This document shows positions 35,388 through 45,576 of a DNA stretch of 45,895 nt, piece by piece. Below the pieces are notes generated by a model. The model saw only the letters and a list, made by a program, of their open reading frames with translations. It was not told the origin of the DNA and made no database searches. Position 1 is the first letter of the stretch. The number at the start of each line of letters is the position of its first letter. A program made the position numbers and the translations under genes. This DNA is from Candidatus Krumholzibacteriia bacterium (GTDB lineage: Bacteria; Krumholzibacteriota; Krumholzibacteriia; LZORAL124-64-63): assembly GCA_024762975.1 (NCBI GenBank), contig JANTGJ010000012.1, positions 1-45,895 on the forward strand, given 5' to 3'.

Positions 35388-36328
35388 TGGGAGGCCGACG
35401 AATCCGGGAGCTGCTGGGTATCGAGCACCCGATTGTCCAGGGCGGCATGGTCTACAACAGCGGGGCCCGGTTGGCCGCGGCCGTCAGTGAGGCCGGCGGT
35501 CTGGGGCTGATCGGCGCGGGCAGCATGCGGCCCGAATTGCTCCGCGAGCAGATCCGCAAGGCGCACACCCTGACCGACAAACCTTTCGGGGTGAATCTGC
35601 CCCTGCTGTACAAGCACGCGCGCGAGTTGATGGAAGTCTCGCTGGAAGAAAACGTGCGAATTTTCTTCACTTCGGCCGGCTCGCCGAAGAAGGCGATCGG
35701 TCCGTTGAAGAAGGCGGGCTGTACGGTGGTACACGTCGTCGCCTCGCCGGCGTTGGCCGTGAAGTGTCAGGATGCCGGCTGCGACGCGATCGTCTGCGAA
35801 GGCTTCGAAGCCGGCGGACACAACGGTCGCGAGGAGATCACGACCTTGGTCCTGGTGCCCGAGTGCGTCTCTGCCGTGGAGATCCCGGTGATCGCCGCGG
35901 GGGGCATCGCGACGGGAGCGCAAATCGTCGCCGCGCAGGCTCTCGGAGCGGACGGTGTGCAGATCGGATCGCGTTTTGCTGCGACGGTCGAGTCCTCGAG
36001 CCACGAGAACTTCAAACAGGCGGTGGTTGCCGCCGGGCCCGGAGATACGCACCTTGTACTGAAGTCCCACGTTCCGGTCCGGCTGCTGAAGAACCGCTTC
36101 TTCGCTGAAATCGTGGCCCTGGAGAACCGCGGTGCCTCGAGTGCGGAGCTGGCCGAGCATCTGGGATCCGGCCGCGCCCGAAGTGGTATGCTGGAGGGAG
36201 ACATCGAAGACGGAGAACTGGAAATCGGGCAGGTCAGCGGCCTGATCGACGATGTTCCGACCGTCGCCGAACTGATGCAACGCCTGTTGCGCGAGATGAC
36301 CGAGACCCTCGAACGACTGAACCCCTGA
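35387..36328 (+). CDS. Nitronate monooxygenase / enoyl-ACP reductase II-like (NPD family)
   Basis: GIEHPIVQGGMVYNSGARLAAAVSEAGGLGLIGAGSM; EGFEAGGHNGREEITTLVLVPE; IPVIAAGGIATGAQIVAAQALGADGVQIGSRF; GTG start in TAGTG overlap with upstream stop. Confidence 0.93.
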   Translation: MGGRRIRELLGIEHPIVQGGMVYNSGARLAAAVSEAGGLGLIGAGSMRPELLREQIRKAHTLTDKPFGVNLPLLYKHARELMEVSLEENVRIFFTSAGSPKKAIGPLKKAGCTVVHVVASPALAVKCQDAGCDAIVCEGFEAGGHNGREEITTLVLVPECVSAVEIPVIAAGGIATGAQIVAAQALGADGVQIGSRFAATVESSSHENFKQAVVAAGPGDTHLVLKSHVPVRLLKNRFFAEIVALENRGASSAELAEHLGSGRARSGMLEGDIEDGELEIGQVSGLIDDVPTVAELMQRLLREMTETLERLNP

Positions 36329-36356
36329 CTCGATTCAGGAACGAACGGAGAACTCT

Positions 36357-37934
36357 GTGAGCGACGCTGCCGCCGTCCCGATCAAGACCAGCATCTGGAA
36401 GCAATTCCCCGGCGCCTTCTGGTGCGCCAACGTCATGGAGATCTTCGAGCGCATGGGCTGGTACGGCTTTTACGCCGTCAGTTCGCTCTACCTGACCGGC
36501 GCGGTCGCCGACGGCGGCCTCGGGCTGTCGAGCGAGGACCGCGGCGTCATCCAGGGCCTGGCGACGTTCTTTCTGTACCTCTTCCCGGCTGTTTTCGGCG
36601 CTCTGGCCGATCGCTACGGTTTCAAGCGCATGTTCCTGGCCTCCTGCACGGTGATGATCCCCGGCTACCTGCTGTTGGGCATTCCCAGCGGCTTCTGGGG
36701 TTTCCTGATGGTCTATTTCCTGGTCGCGATCGGCCATGGCATGTTCAAGCCGGTGGTCATTTCGACCGTCGCCAAATCCACGAACGAGAAAACCGGCAGC
36801 ATGGGCTTCGGCATCTTCTACATGATGGTCAACATCGGCGGCTTCCTGGGCCCGATCGTCGCCGGTATCGTGCGGGGCTGGGACTGGCAGTATGTATTCT
36901 ACGCCTCGGCGGGCTGGATCGTGCTGATGGGGGTCGTCGCGCTGATCTTCTACAAGGAGCCGCCGCGGGACGCCGAGGCCGAGGGTAAGCGCTCGCTCGG
37001 AGAAGTTTTCGCCGGCATGGTTGCCGTGGTTGGGAACGGCCGGTTTTTCCTGCTTGTGGCCGGTCTGCTCTTCCTGTTGGTGATGGGCTCGAAGTGGCTG
37101 GAACCCATCGTCTATCTGCCCGCCGCGGCGATCTGGATTGCTGCGAACCTACTGCTGGACCTGGTGCTGCGAGGCAATCGCGGTCGCGATGACGTCCACT
37201 GGCTGGCGCAGCCGATGAAGGTGGGCGAGGGCCGTTACCTCGTCTTCCTCGTGCTGATGGCGTTCTTCTGGACCAGTTTCAACCAGATTTTCATGACCCT
37301 GCCCGAGTACATCCGTGACTACGCCGACACCAGCGATCTGATCCACAGCTTCGGCCCAATGGCCCAAGCGATCACCGGCATGTTCACGAAAATGGGTGTC
37401 GATACCAGCGAGTGGGGCCGTGCGGTGCTGGAGCACGGCCAGGTCAAGCCCGAACACCTGATCAATCTGAATGCGTTCGGTATCATCATCGGCCAGGTCG
37501 GCATCGCCTACCTGGTGCGCAAAGTGGCTCCCTTGACGGCCATCATGCTGGGCTCGTTCATCACCGTGATCAGCTTCCTGCTGTACCTGGTCGGTCAGGG
37601 CGGCTGGATCATCGTCATCGCGATCCTCGTCTTCTCGATCGGTGAAATGCTGGCCAGCCCGCGCTCGAAAGAGTACGCCGGCCGCATCGCCCCGCCGGAA
37701 AAGGTCGGTATGTACATGGGCTACTTCTACTGGTGCGTGGCTCTGGGCAATCTCTTTGGCGGCCTGCTGTCGGGCGAGATGTACCAGCACTACGGTCCGG
37801 TCGAACGCGGCGGCACCGGCAGTCCGAACATGATGTGGATCGTCTTCGCAGGTTTGGCCATGGTTTCGGTCGTGTTGCTGTACGTGTACGACAAGTGGGT
37901 GCAGGCCCATCCGCAGAAGGGGGGCGCGGAATGA
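36357..37934 (+). CDS. POT/MFS-type transporter, paralogue of 31949..33307
   Basis: [55 protein letters not shown] start. Confidence 0.88.
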   Translation: MSDAAAVPIKTSIWKQFPGAFWCANVMEIFERMGWYGFYAVSSLYLTGAVADGGLGLSSEDRGVIQGLATFFLYLFPAVFGALADRYGFKRMFLASCTVMIPGYLLLGIPSGFWGFLMVYFLVAIGHGMFKPVVISTVAKSTNEKTGSMGFGIFYMMVNIGGFLGPIVAGIVRGWDWQYVFYASAGWIVLMGVVALIFYKEPPRDAEAEGKRSLGEVFAGMVAVVGNGRFFLLVAGLLFLLVMGSKWLEPIVYLPAAAIWIAANLLLDLVLRGNRGRDDVHWLAQPMKVGEGRYLVFLVLMAFFWTSFNQIFMTLPEYIRDYADTSDLIHSFGPMAQAITGMFTKMGVDTSEWGRAVLEHGQVKPEHLINLNAFGIIIGQVGIAYLVRKVAPLTAIMLGSFITVISFLLYLVGQGGWIIVIAILVFSIGEMLASPRSKEYAGRIAPPEKVGMYMGYFYWCVALGNLFGGLLSGEMYQHYGPVERGGTGSPNMMWIVFAGLAMVSVVLLYVYDKWVQAHPQKGGAE

Positions 37935-38347
37935 AATCGTACCGCAGGGAACTGTGGTTCGAGGTCCCGACCCGCCGGGCGTTGATCAACATCACGCCCG
38001 ACGTGGAGCAGTGCCTGGCCGAGAGCGGCATCACCGAAGGGATGGTGCTGGTCAACGCGATGCACATCACCGCCTCGGTTTTCATCAATGATGACGAGTC
38101 CGGTCTGCACCACGACTACGAGGTGTGGCTGGAGAAACTGGCCCCGCACGCCCCGACCGATCAGTACCGCCACAACGTGGGCGAGGACAATGCCGACGCC
38201 CACATGAAGCGGCAGATCATGGGGCGTGAGGTGGTGGTGGCCATTACCGGGGGACGGCTGGATTTCGGGACCTGGGAACAGATCTTCTATGGAGAGTTCG
38301 ACGGGCGGCGGCGCAAGCGGGTGTTGGTGAAGATTATCGGGGAGTAG
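37931..38347 (+). CDS. YjbQ/UPF0047 family protein
   Basis: [72 protein letters not shown]...[49 protein letters not shown] overlap with upstream. Confidence 0.95.
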   Translation: MKSYRRELWFEVPTRRALINITPDVEQCLAESGITEGMVLVNAMHITASVFINDDESGLHHDYEVWLEKLAPHAPTDQYRHNVGEDNADAHMKRQIMGREVVVAITGGRLDFGTWEQIFYGEFDGRRRKRVLVKIIGE

Positions 38348-38365
38348 CCGGACTTGTCTTTTCGT

Positions 38366-38397
38366 GACGCCCAGCCGTACCAACACGGCTGGGCGTC
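38366..38397. terminator. Strong hairpin between convergent genes, possible bidirectional terminator
   Basis: GACGCCCAGCCGT accaac ACGGCTGGGCGTC: 13-bp perfect stem, 6-nt loop; no clear U-tract. Confidence 0.55.
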
Positions 38398-38413
38398 CTC
38401 ATTGGTAAAAAAC

Positions 38414-39583
38414 CTATTTCGCAAGCACGATTTTCTGCGTCTCCACCTCGTCGCCCGCCTGGATGCGCACGACGTAGACGCCGGCGGCGCAGATCTTTCC
38501 TGCCGCGTCGCGACCTCGCCACTCGGCCCGCTGCGGCCCCGCAGTCGTCATTTCGGACAGTAGCGTTTCAACCCTGAGGCCGGCCAGATCGAAGACCGCC
38601 GCTTCGCCCCGGGCGTCGGCAGCCAGATCGAATAATATCGTCGTGCCGGGGTTGAAAGGATTCGGCGAGACACTGCGAATCGCCAGAGACTCTCCGTGAA
38701 TTTCCGGCACCCCGGCCGGATCATCATAGCCGACCTCCCGTCGCCAAATACTGCGCCCATAGGTCGCACTGACGATATGGAATCCCTGCCGGAGCGGCCG
38801 CATGTCCACGGCCTTCAACTCGGTCACGACCACCGCCTTGGGGCAGCCGTTGTTCGAGCGGTGCCACGAGGCTCCGCCGTCCAGGGAGCGGGCGTGGCCG
38901 TAGGCGGTACCCAGGTACAGGTGCTGGTCGTTGTCCGGGTAGACGATCAGGTCGGCCAGGGGCAGGTTGGGGAGATTCCCCGTGATGTTGTCCCAGTCCC
39001 GGCCCAGATTCGACGTGTAGTAGATCTTCTGTCCGGGAGAGGACAACCCGTTCATCAGGGCATAGGCGGCGTTCGGATCGGTCGGATGCGGAACGACCTT
39101 GCGCACACGGGTACCGACCGGCAGGCCGCTCTTGCGGTTGTACCACCAGTCGCCCTGCTTGACGTAGCACTGGTACTCCGTATCGGTCGACAAACAGGCC
39201 CAGATCACCGTGTGGCCGGACACGGGGGAGACCGTCAACTCGGAGACCGAGTTGGTGAACTCTGCGACCGATTCCTTCAACCAGACCAGATCCAGGTTCG
39301 ACCGGGAGTAGATCCACCCGTCTCCATGCCTGTAGATGCGACCATCGCACTCGGTGTACTGCGTGATCGTCAGATAGTTCGTTCTCGACGTCCAGGTTCC
39401 GTCATAGCCGTGATCGTTCGAATAGGACCAACCGCCGTCGTGGCCGGCCTCGGGATCATCCCAGGGGGAAGGTACGGGTTGCTGCCAGACGTTCGGTGCG
39501 GGGGGGCGGTCCAGGGGTGAAGCCAGGAAGCAGAGCATGACATGACCGCACAACAGAGCCGGACAGAGGGGAATGCGTCGCAT
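38414..39583 (-). CDS. Secreted BNR/VPS10-like repeat protein with C-terminal FlgD/T9SS-like sorting domain
   Basis: 'SNLGRDWDNITGNLPNLPLADLIVYPDNDQHLYLGTAYGHARSLDGGASWHR'; C-term 'IRSVSPNPFNPGTTILFDLAADARGEAAVFDLAGLRVETLLSEMTTAGPQRAEWRGRDAAGKICAAGVYVVRIQAGDEVETQKIVLAK'. Confidence 0.8.
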   Translation of the reverse strand: MRRIPLCPALLCGHVMLCFLASPLDRPPAPNVWQQPVPSPWDDPEAGHDGGWSYSNDHGYDGTWTSRTNYLTITQYTECDGRIYRHGDGWIYSRSNLDLVWLKESVAEFTNSVSELTVSPVSGHTVIWACLSTDTEYQCYVKQGDWWYNRKSGLPVGTRVRKVVPHPTDPNAAYALMNGLSSPGQKIYYTSNLGRDWDNITGNLPNLPLADLIVYPDNDQHLYLGTAYGHARSLDGGASWHRSNNGCPKAVVVTELKAVDMRPLRQGFHIVSATYGRSIWRREVGYDDPAGVPEIHGESLAIRSVSPNPFNPGTTILFDLAADARGEAAVFDLAGLRVETLLSEMTTAGPQRAEWRGRDAAGKICAAGVYVVRIQAGDEVETQKIVLAK

Positions 39584-39861
39584 GCGCCACCTCCAGGTTC
39601 GGATTGTGTGTCATCGTTACCACGCAGGAATGGGCGTCGCCGCCGGCGAAGCCTTCCGTAAATGGATCCTGAACTATCTCTATCGCGGTACTTGTTTGCT
39701 TGCGGTGTGCGGTTCGCCATCCTCCCGGCGATTCTTGAAGTCAATTCCCGGGAGCATCCTCTCCCCAATCCAAAACCGAAGTCAATGGGGGTGGCGCTGG
39801 ACGGTGCGGCGGGCTGTGCTAGGATGCCCAGATAGAGAACCGTAGGCCCGGAGGTAAGTCG

Positions 39862-40944
39862 TTGAGCGAAAGAGAGTCCGTATCGGTGCCATGCACGGCG
39901 CAGGAACTGGCGGGATTTTTTGCCCTCTCCGGCCCCGAGCACGGCATTGACCTTGCCGGCGCAGTCTCCCTTCCGGCCTCGTTGCCCAACGAGAGTAGAT
40001 TCAGCACGTGGATTGCCGAACGTCGCGACGGCAACCTCGACTACATGGTCCGCAATCCCGAGCAGCGCCTCGACCCAACGATCCGCAATCCCGAAGCGAA
40101 GTCCCTGCTCGTCTTCGCCCAGCGGTACACCGATGGCTGGCCCGCGCACCATCGCGACCCGGTTGCTGGCGGTCAGGCGCCGATCGACGCGCCGTGGACC
40201 GACCGTGTCAGCCGCTACGCCCGCGGCTTGGACTATCACGATGTCCTGCTCAACAGTATCCGTGACTTGTTGAAGGATCTGGTGCAGGAAATCCCCGGTT
40301 TTGTCGCCTACGCCTCCACCGACACCGGCCCCTATCTGGAACGCGAGTACGCCTGGCTTGCCGGCTTCGGTTTCCTGGGCAAGAACACCTGCCTGATCCA
40401 TGAACGACTCGGCTCGGGGATGTTCCTGGGCGTGGCGCTCACCAACCTCGAGATCAGCGGCCTGCCCGAGCAGCAGACCGAACCGCTGTACTCAGTCCTG
40501 CGAAGACGCGAGGAGGCTCCGGCCACCCGTATCCTCTCCGCCTGCGGCCGCTGTACCGCCTGCATCGATGCCTGCCCGACCGACGCGCTCCTGCCGGAGG
40601 GCGGCATGGACGCTCGCCGCTGCCTCTCGAACTTCACCATCGAGCAGCAGGGTCAGACCCCCGAAGAATTCAAACCCGCACAGGGCGGAACTGTCTTCGG
40701 GTGCGATATCTGCCAGGCGGTTTGCCCATGGAATCAGAAGGCCGAACGCGCACGCCACGACATCCCGGAAGTTCGCCACGAGTATGCCACCGGCGAGGAA
40801 CACGCCGAACTCGACCTGGCCCGACTGGCCGAAATCACCGACGAGGAATTCCGCCGGCGTTTTCGCCGAACGCCGATTTGGCGCTGTCATCCCGAGGGCC
40901 TGCGGCGCAATGTACGTACGGCACTCGGGAATCTCGACAAATAG
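39862..40944 (+). CDS. queG: Epoxyqueuosine reductase QueG
   Basis: RRDGNLDYMVRNPEQRLDPT; YARGLDYHDVLL; LEREYAWLAGFGFLGKNTCLI; double 4Fe-4S CGRCTACIDACPTDAL...CDICQAVCPWN; TTG start. Confidence 0.95.
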   Translation: MSERESVSVPCTAQELAGFFALSGPEHGIDLAGAVSLPASLPNESRFSTWIAERRDGNLDYMVRNPEQRLDPTIRNPEAKSLLVFAQRYTDGWPAHHRDPVAGGQAPIDAPWTDRVSRYARGLDYHDVLLNSIRDLLKDLVQEIPGFVAYASTDTGPYLEREYAWLAGFGFLGKNTCLIHERLGSGMFLGVALTNLEISGLPEQQTEPLYSVLRRREEAPATRILSACGRCTACIDACPTDALLPEGGMDARRCLSNFTIEQQGQTPEEFKPAQGGTVFGCDICQAVCPWNQKAERARHDIPEVRHEYATGEEHAELDLARLAEITDEEFRRRFRRTPIWRCHPEGLRRNVRTALGNLDK

Positions 40945-41068
40945 CAATCAATGCCCACCGCAACACTGGTGATCCGGCCGAAATCGCTGTACCATTTGAG
41001 CCTTGGGGAAGGCTCGACGACCATCGGGTCCATGAACGAAATACCGGACGTATCCAGGGGAATCCTCC

Positions 41069-42478
41069 ATGACTAAAGACCTGCTCCACTCGCGGACTCC
41101 GACTGCGACCACGTTGCAGAAGGCTCTCGAGTTCAACCTGAACCCTCTACTCTATGGCTCGATCGTCGAGATCGGGGCGGGGCAGGAGGTGGCGCGCAAC
41201 TTCTTCCAGGCCGGCGGTGCCTCGGGCACCATCGCCCAGACCAGCTCGGCCTATGACATGCGCTTCAGCGACGCGATCTATGGGCCGGATGACACGGGTC
41301 GCTATGTTTCGCGCAGCCGGCTGCTGCGCATGCTGGAGCGGGAGTTCGATCAGGTCGTCGAGCGTGTCCGGGACGACCGGGATCCCGAGTCGCTGTATTT
41401 CGGCTTTGCCGATACCGTTTCGGCCAAACGGTTCGGTGTGGACAGCGAGTGCCACGGCTGGATGGGAATCCAGTTCCAGCACGAGCCGGGCGCCGAGCCC
41501 AGTCGCATCATGCTGCACGTTCTGATGCTCGATTCGACGAATCAGGGGCAGCAGACCGCGCTGGGCATTCTGGGCGTGAATCTGATCCACTCGACCTTCA
41601 AGTACCTGGACGATGTGGACCAGCTGGTCGACTCGTTGAGCGACAATCTGGTCTGGGGTCGCATCGACATCGACTACATCCACTTCGATGGGCCGTGCTT
41701 CAAGTTCGGAGCCAACCGCCAGATGCCGCTCAAATTGGTCACCTCCAGCCAGGGGCCGGTCGTGATCTTCGAGCCGAAAGGACGCTGTGGAATTCCGGCC
41801 GACCTGCTGTACAAGAAGGTTCCTCTGATCCTGCGCGGAACCTTCCGGCCGTTCACGAACGTGCACGCGGACATGATCGAGGCGGGGCGTGAGGCGCTGA
41901 AGAAGGAACTGGGGATCGGTGACGATGACATTGTCGTTCTTTGCGAAATGAACGTCGCGCGCTACCTGTACGAGGACGCAGACGATGTTTCGGATCTGCG
42001 TGCCCGCGTGGACATGATCTGCGAGCTCGGTTACCACGCGATGGTGACCTCGCATCTGCGCTACTTCCGATTGGGCGAATACTTCCTGAAGCACGCGTTG
42101 CGGCGGATCGCTTTCGTGCTGTCGGTGGCGGACCTCGACACGATTTTCGACGAGGACTACTACGAGGGACTGGACGGTGGCATGCTGCAGGCGGTGGCCA
42201 AGGTCTTCGCCTCCGACTCGAAACTTCTGACCTATCCGATCCTGACTCCCGAGGGAACCGTGCGCACCGTGGCGAACCATGTGATCGCCGAGGAACAGCA
42301 CCACCTCTTCCAGCACCTGGTCTACAATCGCCGGATCCTGCCGCTGACGCCGCCGCGCGACAAACTCGTCCCGTTCGAACCGGAGACGATCGGCAGCCTG
42401 ATCGCGCAGGGTAACGAGCGTTGGATGGACCTGGTCCCGGCTTCGGTGCAGCGTCGAATCGGTGAGTTGAAGATCTGA
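41069..42478 (+). CDS. Uncharacterised conserved protein (about 469 aa)
   Basis: Uninterrupted ORF MTKDLLHSRTPTATTLQKALEFNLNPLLYGSIVEIGAGQEVARNFFQAGGASGTIAQTSSAYDMRFSDAIYG...; stop/start overlap TGATG with downstream radical SAM gene; family not recognised. Confidence 0.85.
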   Translation: MTKDLLHSRTPTATTLQKALEFNLNPLLYGSIVEIGAGQEVARNFFQAGGASGTIAQTSSAYDMRFSDAIYGPDDTGRYVSRSRLLRMLEREFDQVVERVRDDRDPESLYFGFADTVSAKRFGVDSECHGWMGIQFQHEPGAEPSRIMLHVLMLDSTNQGQQTALGILGVNLIHSTFKYLDDVDQLVDSLSDNLVWGRIDIDYIHFDGPCFKFGANRQMPLKLVTSSQGPVVIFEPKGRCGIPADLLYKKVPLILRGTFRPFTNVHADMIEAGREALKKELGIGDDDIVVLCEMNVARYLYEDADDVSDLRARVDMICELGYHAMVTSHLRYFRLGEYFLKHALRRIAFVLSVADLDTIFDEDYYEGLDGGMLQAVAKVFASDSKLLTYPILTPEGTVRTVANHVIAEEQHHLFQHLVYNRRILPLTPPRDKLVPFEPETIGSLIAQGNERWMDLVPASVQRRIGELKI

Positions 42479-43494
42479 TGGATCGCGCGCACGCACCGGC
42501 ACGCTGGTGGCTGCCGATCGACGGCGCGCGCGTCCACTGCGAATTGTGCCCGGTCGGTTGTACTCTGGACGAGGGTCGCGACGGACCGTGCGGCACCCGC
42601 GGCAACCGCGGCGGCGAGATGGTACCTCTGCACTACGGTGAAATCGTCTCGGCCGGGATGGACCCGATCGAAAAGAAACCCCTGTACCACTTCCATCCGG
42701 GGCGCGACATCCTTTCGGTCGCCGCGCCGGGCTGCAATCTGCACTGCGCATTCTGCCAGAACTGGCGGATCAGCCAGCCCCAGGCCGTCGGCGGTGCTCA
42801 GCGCACCACGGCGACCGCGTCGATCGAATTGGCGCAGATCGCCGAACGCGAGAACGCCGTCGGCATCGCCTACACCTACAGCGAGCCACTGGTGTGGTAC
42901 GAGTTCGTACGCGACACATCGGAGGTCTTTCGCGCCCGTGGATTGAAGAATGTGGTCGTCACCAACGGATTCCTGAATCCCGAACCGTTGGGTGAACTTC
43001 TGGGCTGCATCGACGCCGCAAACGTCGACCTCAAAGCGATGGATGACGGTTTCTACCGCCGGGTCTGCAAGGGGCGCCTCGAGCCGGTCCTCGCTACGAT
43101 CCGTACCCTGGTCGAAGCCGGGATCCACGTCGAGATCACCAACCTCCTGATCCCGGGCTACAACGACGCTCCCGAGCAGATCCGTGCGCTGGTCGAGTTC
43201 GTTGCCTCGTTCGGCCGGGAGATCCCCCTGCACTTCTCGGCCTACCACCCTTCGTGGAAGCTGGACGCACCGGCCACTCCGCTCGCAACCCTGCTGATGG
43301 CGCGCGAACATGCGTTGCAGAAGCTGGACTGGGTCTATCTGGGGAATGTCACCGGAAGCGACGGGCGGGATACCCGCTGTCCCTCCTGTGGGCAGATCGC
43401 CATCGCGCGGACGGGTCGCACCTCCACGATAACCTTCGGCCCGGGTGGGAGTTGCAGCGCCTGCGGGAAAATCCTGCCGATCCGCCTCGATTGA
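42478..43494 (+). CDS. amrS: AmmeMemoRadiSam system radical SAM enzyme (AmrS/PflA-like)
   Basis: VHCELCPVGCTLDEGRDGPCGTRGNRGGEMVPLHYGEIVSAGMDPIEKKPLYHFHPGRDILSVAAPGCNLHCAFCQNWRISQ (CxxxCxxC); C-terminal zinc-ribbon-like CPSCG...CSACG. Confidence 0.92.
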   Translation: MDRAHAPARWWLPIDGARVHCELCPVGCTLDEGRDGPCGTRGNRGGEMVPLHYGEIVSAGMDPIEKKPLYHFHPGRDILSVAAPGCNLHCAFCQNWRISQPQAVGGAQRTTATASIELAQIAERENAVGIAYTYSEPLVWYEFVRDTSEVFRARGLKNVVVTNGFLNPEPLGELLGCIDAANVDLKAMDDGFYRRVCKGRLEPVLATIRTLVEAGIHVEITNLLIPGYNDAPEQIRALVEFVASFGREIPLHFSAYHPSWKLDAPATPLATLLMAREHALQKLDWVYLGNVTGSDGRDTRCPSCGQIAIARTGRTSTITFGPGGSCSACGKILPIRLD

Positions 43495-43592
43495 TCCGAA
43501 TGTCGAACGAATAACATTTGTGGGTTTCCGGTTTGGGCCTAGCTTTGGTCTGAACGGAGTCTGAGCCTCGGGAAAGGGAAGGGCTGTTTGCG

Positions 43593-45443
43593 ATGAAGAT
43601 CCTGTGGAACCGGTTCTTGGAAATTCTACGTCCGTTGCCGCGGCGATACCGCACGTTTGCTACGGTTTGGGCCCTGAATGTGCCGTTGATGGCCCTCGTG
43701 CTGGCGAAGAATCTGGGGCAGGTCCCGCCCGACCTGCTGTCGACCTTCTACGCGCAGACGGTGGTCGCCTACTACGCACTTCCGATCCTGCTGGTGTGCA
43801 GCGTACTGTTCGTCGTGCTGGCGCCGCTGCGCCGCACCATGTTCATGGTGACGGGAGTCACGCTGGGCGTTTTCGTGTACTGGCTGTTCCTGGACAGTCT
43901 GGTCTACGCCGTTACGCGCATTCATATCGATTTTTTCTGGCTGGAATTCCTGTTGCGCGACTTCACCGGTTTCGGATTCCCGGCCACGACGGTCGTTGCC
44001 GCCGTTGCGGTGCTGCTCGCGGCGCTGTTCCTGCAGGTGGGCATCTACCGCCTGGCGCGCAAACATCCGTTGCGCTGGCCCTGGTTGATCGGCATTCAGC
44101 TGTTGATCGTACTGTCGTTCGGTTTGAGCCAGGTCCTGCACATCGTCGCGTATCAGCGCAATGATGCCCGGATCACGAGCCTGACACCGCACTATCCGCT
44201 GTACATCCCGTTCACGTCGCACGGCAATGCCGAACGGTACGGGGATCTCTTCGCGGTGTTCGGCATCGGGGAGGCGGAAGCGGAAGAGCAGGGCTCCCAG
44301 TCGCTGCACTATCCGCGGCATGCCCTGGAGTTCTCCGAGGTGGAGAATCCGCCGAACCTGCTGGTGATCCTGCTCGAGAGCTGGCGTTACGACGTGGTTA
44401 CGCCCGAGGTGATGCCCCAGGTCTCGAGTCTGGCCGAGCGCTCCTGGGTCTTCGACAATCACCTCAGCAGCGGGAACCAGACCACGTGTGGACTATTCGG
44501 CGTCTTCTACGGTCTGCACGCCACCTACTGGTCGGCCGTGAAGGCCAACAACGCGCTCATCGACAATCCTGTGCTCATCGATCGTCTGCAGGATCTGGGC
44601 TATGATATCGGTGTCTACGCCGACTCGAATTTCGATCGCCACAAGGTCAAGGATACGGTGTTCGCCGGCATCGAGGTCCACGAAGACTTCGCCGGCTCGA
44701 GCGTCGAGGAACACGACCGGGACATGGCGAACCAGGTGAAGGATTTCATCAGCGCACAGACGGCGGCGCAGAAGCCTTTCATGGCCTTCGCCTTCTTCAA
44801 GGCGTCGCACTACAGCTACTACTATCCGGAGGAACATCGCGTATTCCGGCCGGCGAAGGACCTCCGCCTGGGCTTTACCGGTGGCGATACGGAGCCGGAG
44901 AAGTACTGGAACGACTACTGCAACTCCGTCCACTACGATGACGCCCTGGTTGGCGAAATCGTCGAGCACCTCGAACAGCTGGGGCAGATGGACAATACCA
45001 TTGTCGTACTCTCCACCGATCACGGTGAGGAATTCAATGACAACCACGCGAACTTCTGGGGCCATGGCAGCAACTTCACGCGCTACCAGGTGCAGGTGCC
45101 GCTGATTCTTCATCTGCCCGGACGCGAGCCGCGGCGTATCGAACAGGCGAGCAGCCATGTGGACCTGGTTCCGACCTTGATGGCCGGCTACCTCGGTTGC
45201 AAGAACGACGTCAGCGATTACTCCAGCGGGAGGGAGCTGGACCAGTTGGACGACGAGTTGCGCCCCTTTGTCGTCGGCAGCTACTTCAACCATGCCTTCG
45301 TACTCGGTCAGGATGTCTACGACGTCGGCCCGACCGGGACGCGGGTGTACAACTTCGACGATATCGGCCAGGAGGGCAGTTCGCCCGATCCGCGTCTGAT
45401 CCAGCGCGTGATGCGCGAGATCAATTCCTTCTATGAAGAGTAG
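43593..45443 (+). CDS. Membrane sulfatase/alkaline phosphatase superfamily protein (LTA synthase / YejM-PbgA-like)
   Basis: N-terminal TM helices; 'NPPNLLVILLESWRYDVVTPEVMPQVSSLAERSWVFDNHLSSGNQTTCGLFGVFYG'; 'NTIVVLSTDHGEEFNDNHANFWGHGSNFTRYQVQVPLILHLPG'. Confidence 0.9.
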   Translation: MKILWNRFLEILRPLPRRYRTFATVWALNVPLMALVLAKNLGQVPPDLLSTFYAQTVVAYYALPILLVCSVLFVVLAPLRRTMFMVTGVTLGVFVYWLFLDSLVYAVTRIHIDFFWLEFLLRDFTGFGFPATTVVAAVAVLLAALFLQVGIYRLARKHPLRWPWLIGIQLLIVLSFGLSQVLHIVAYQRNDARITSLTPHYPLYIPFTSHGNAERYGDLFAVFGIGEAEAEEQGSQSLHYPRHALEFSEVENPPNLLVILLESWRYDVVTPEVMPQVSSLAERSWVFDNHLSSGNQTTCGLFGVFYGLHATYWSAVKANNALIDNPVLIDRLQDLGYDIGVYADSNFDRHKVKDTVFAGIEVHEDFAGSSVEEHDRDMANQVKDFISAQTAAQKPFMAFAFFKASHYSYYYPEEHRVFRPAKDLRLGFTGGDTEPEKYWNDYCNSVHYDDALVGEIVEHLEQLGQMDNTIVVLSTDHGEEFNDNHANFWGHGSNFTRYQVQVPLILHLPGREPRRIEQASSHVDLVPTLMAGYLGCKNDVSDYSSGRELDQLDDELRPFVVGSYFNHAFVLGQDVYDVGPTGTRVYNFDDIGQEGSSPDPRLIQRVMREINSFYEE

Positions 45444-45576
45444 CCGGACCGGTGGGATCTCGCGTGTCGGCTCGGAAATCAGGTCAAGTGCGTGCCGCGG
45501 CCGCCGATCCTGACTCAGACCGCCTGCCGTGGTCCCGATCGTGTCCTTGCGTCCTCAACGCCGAGGGATGGCCGCC

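Noticed and set aside
41147-42751. 534-aa minus-strand ORF opposite the uncharacterised 469-aa gene
   Set aside because: Spans the coupled stop/start of two good plus-strand genes; arginine-rich shadow composition.
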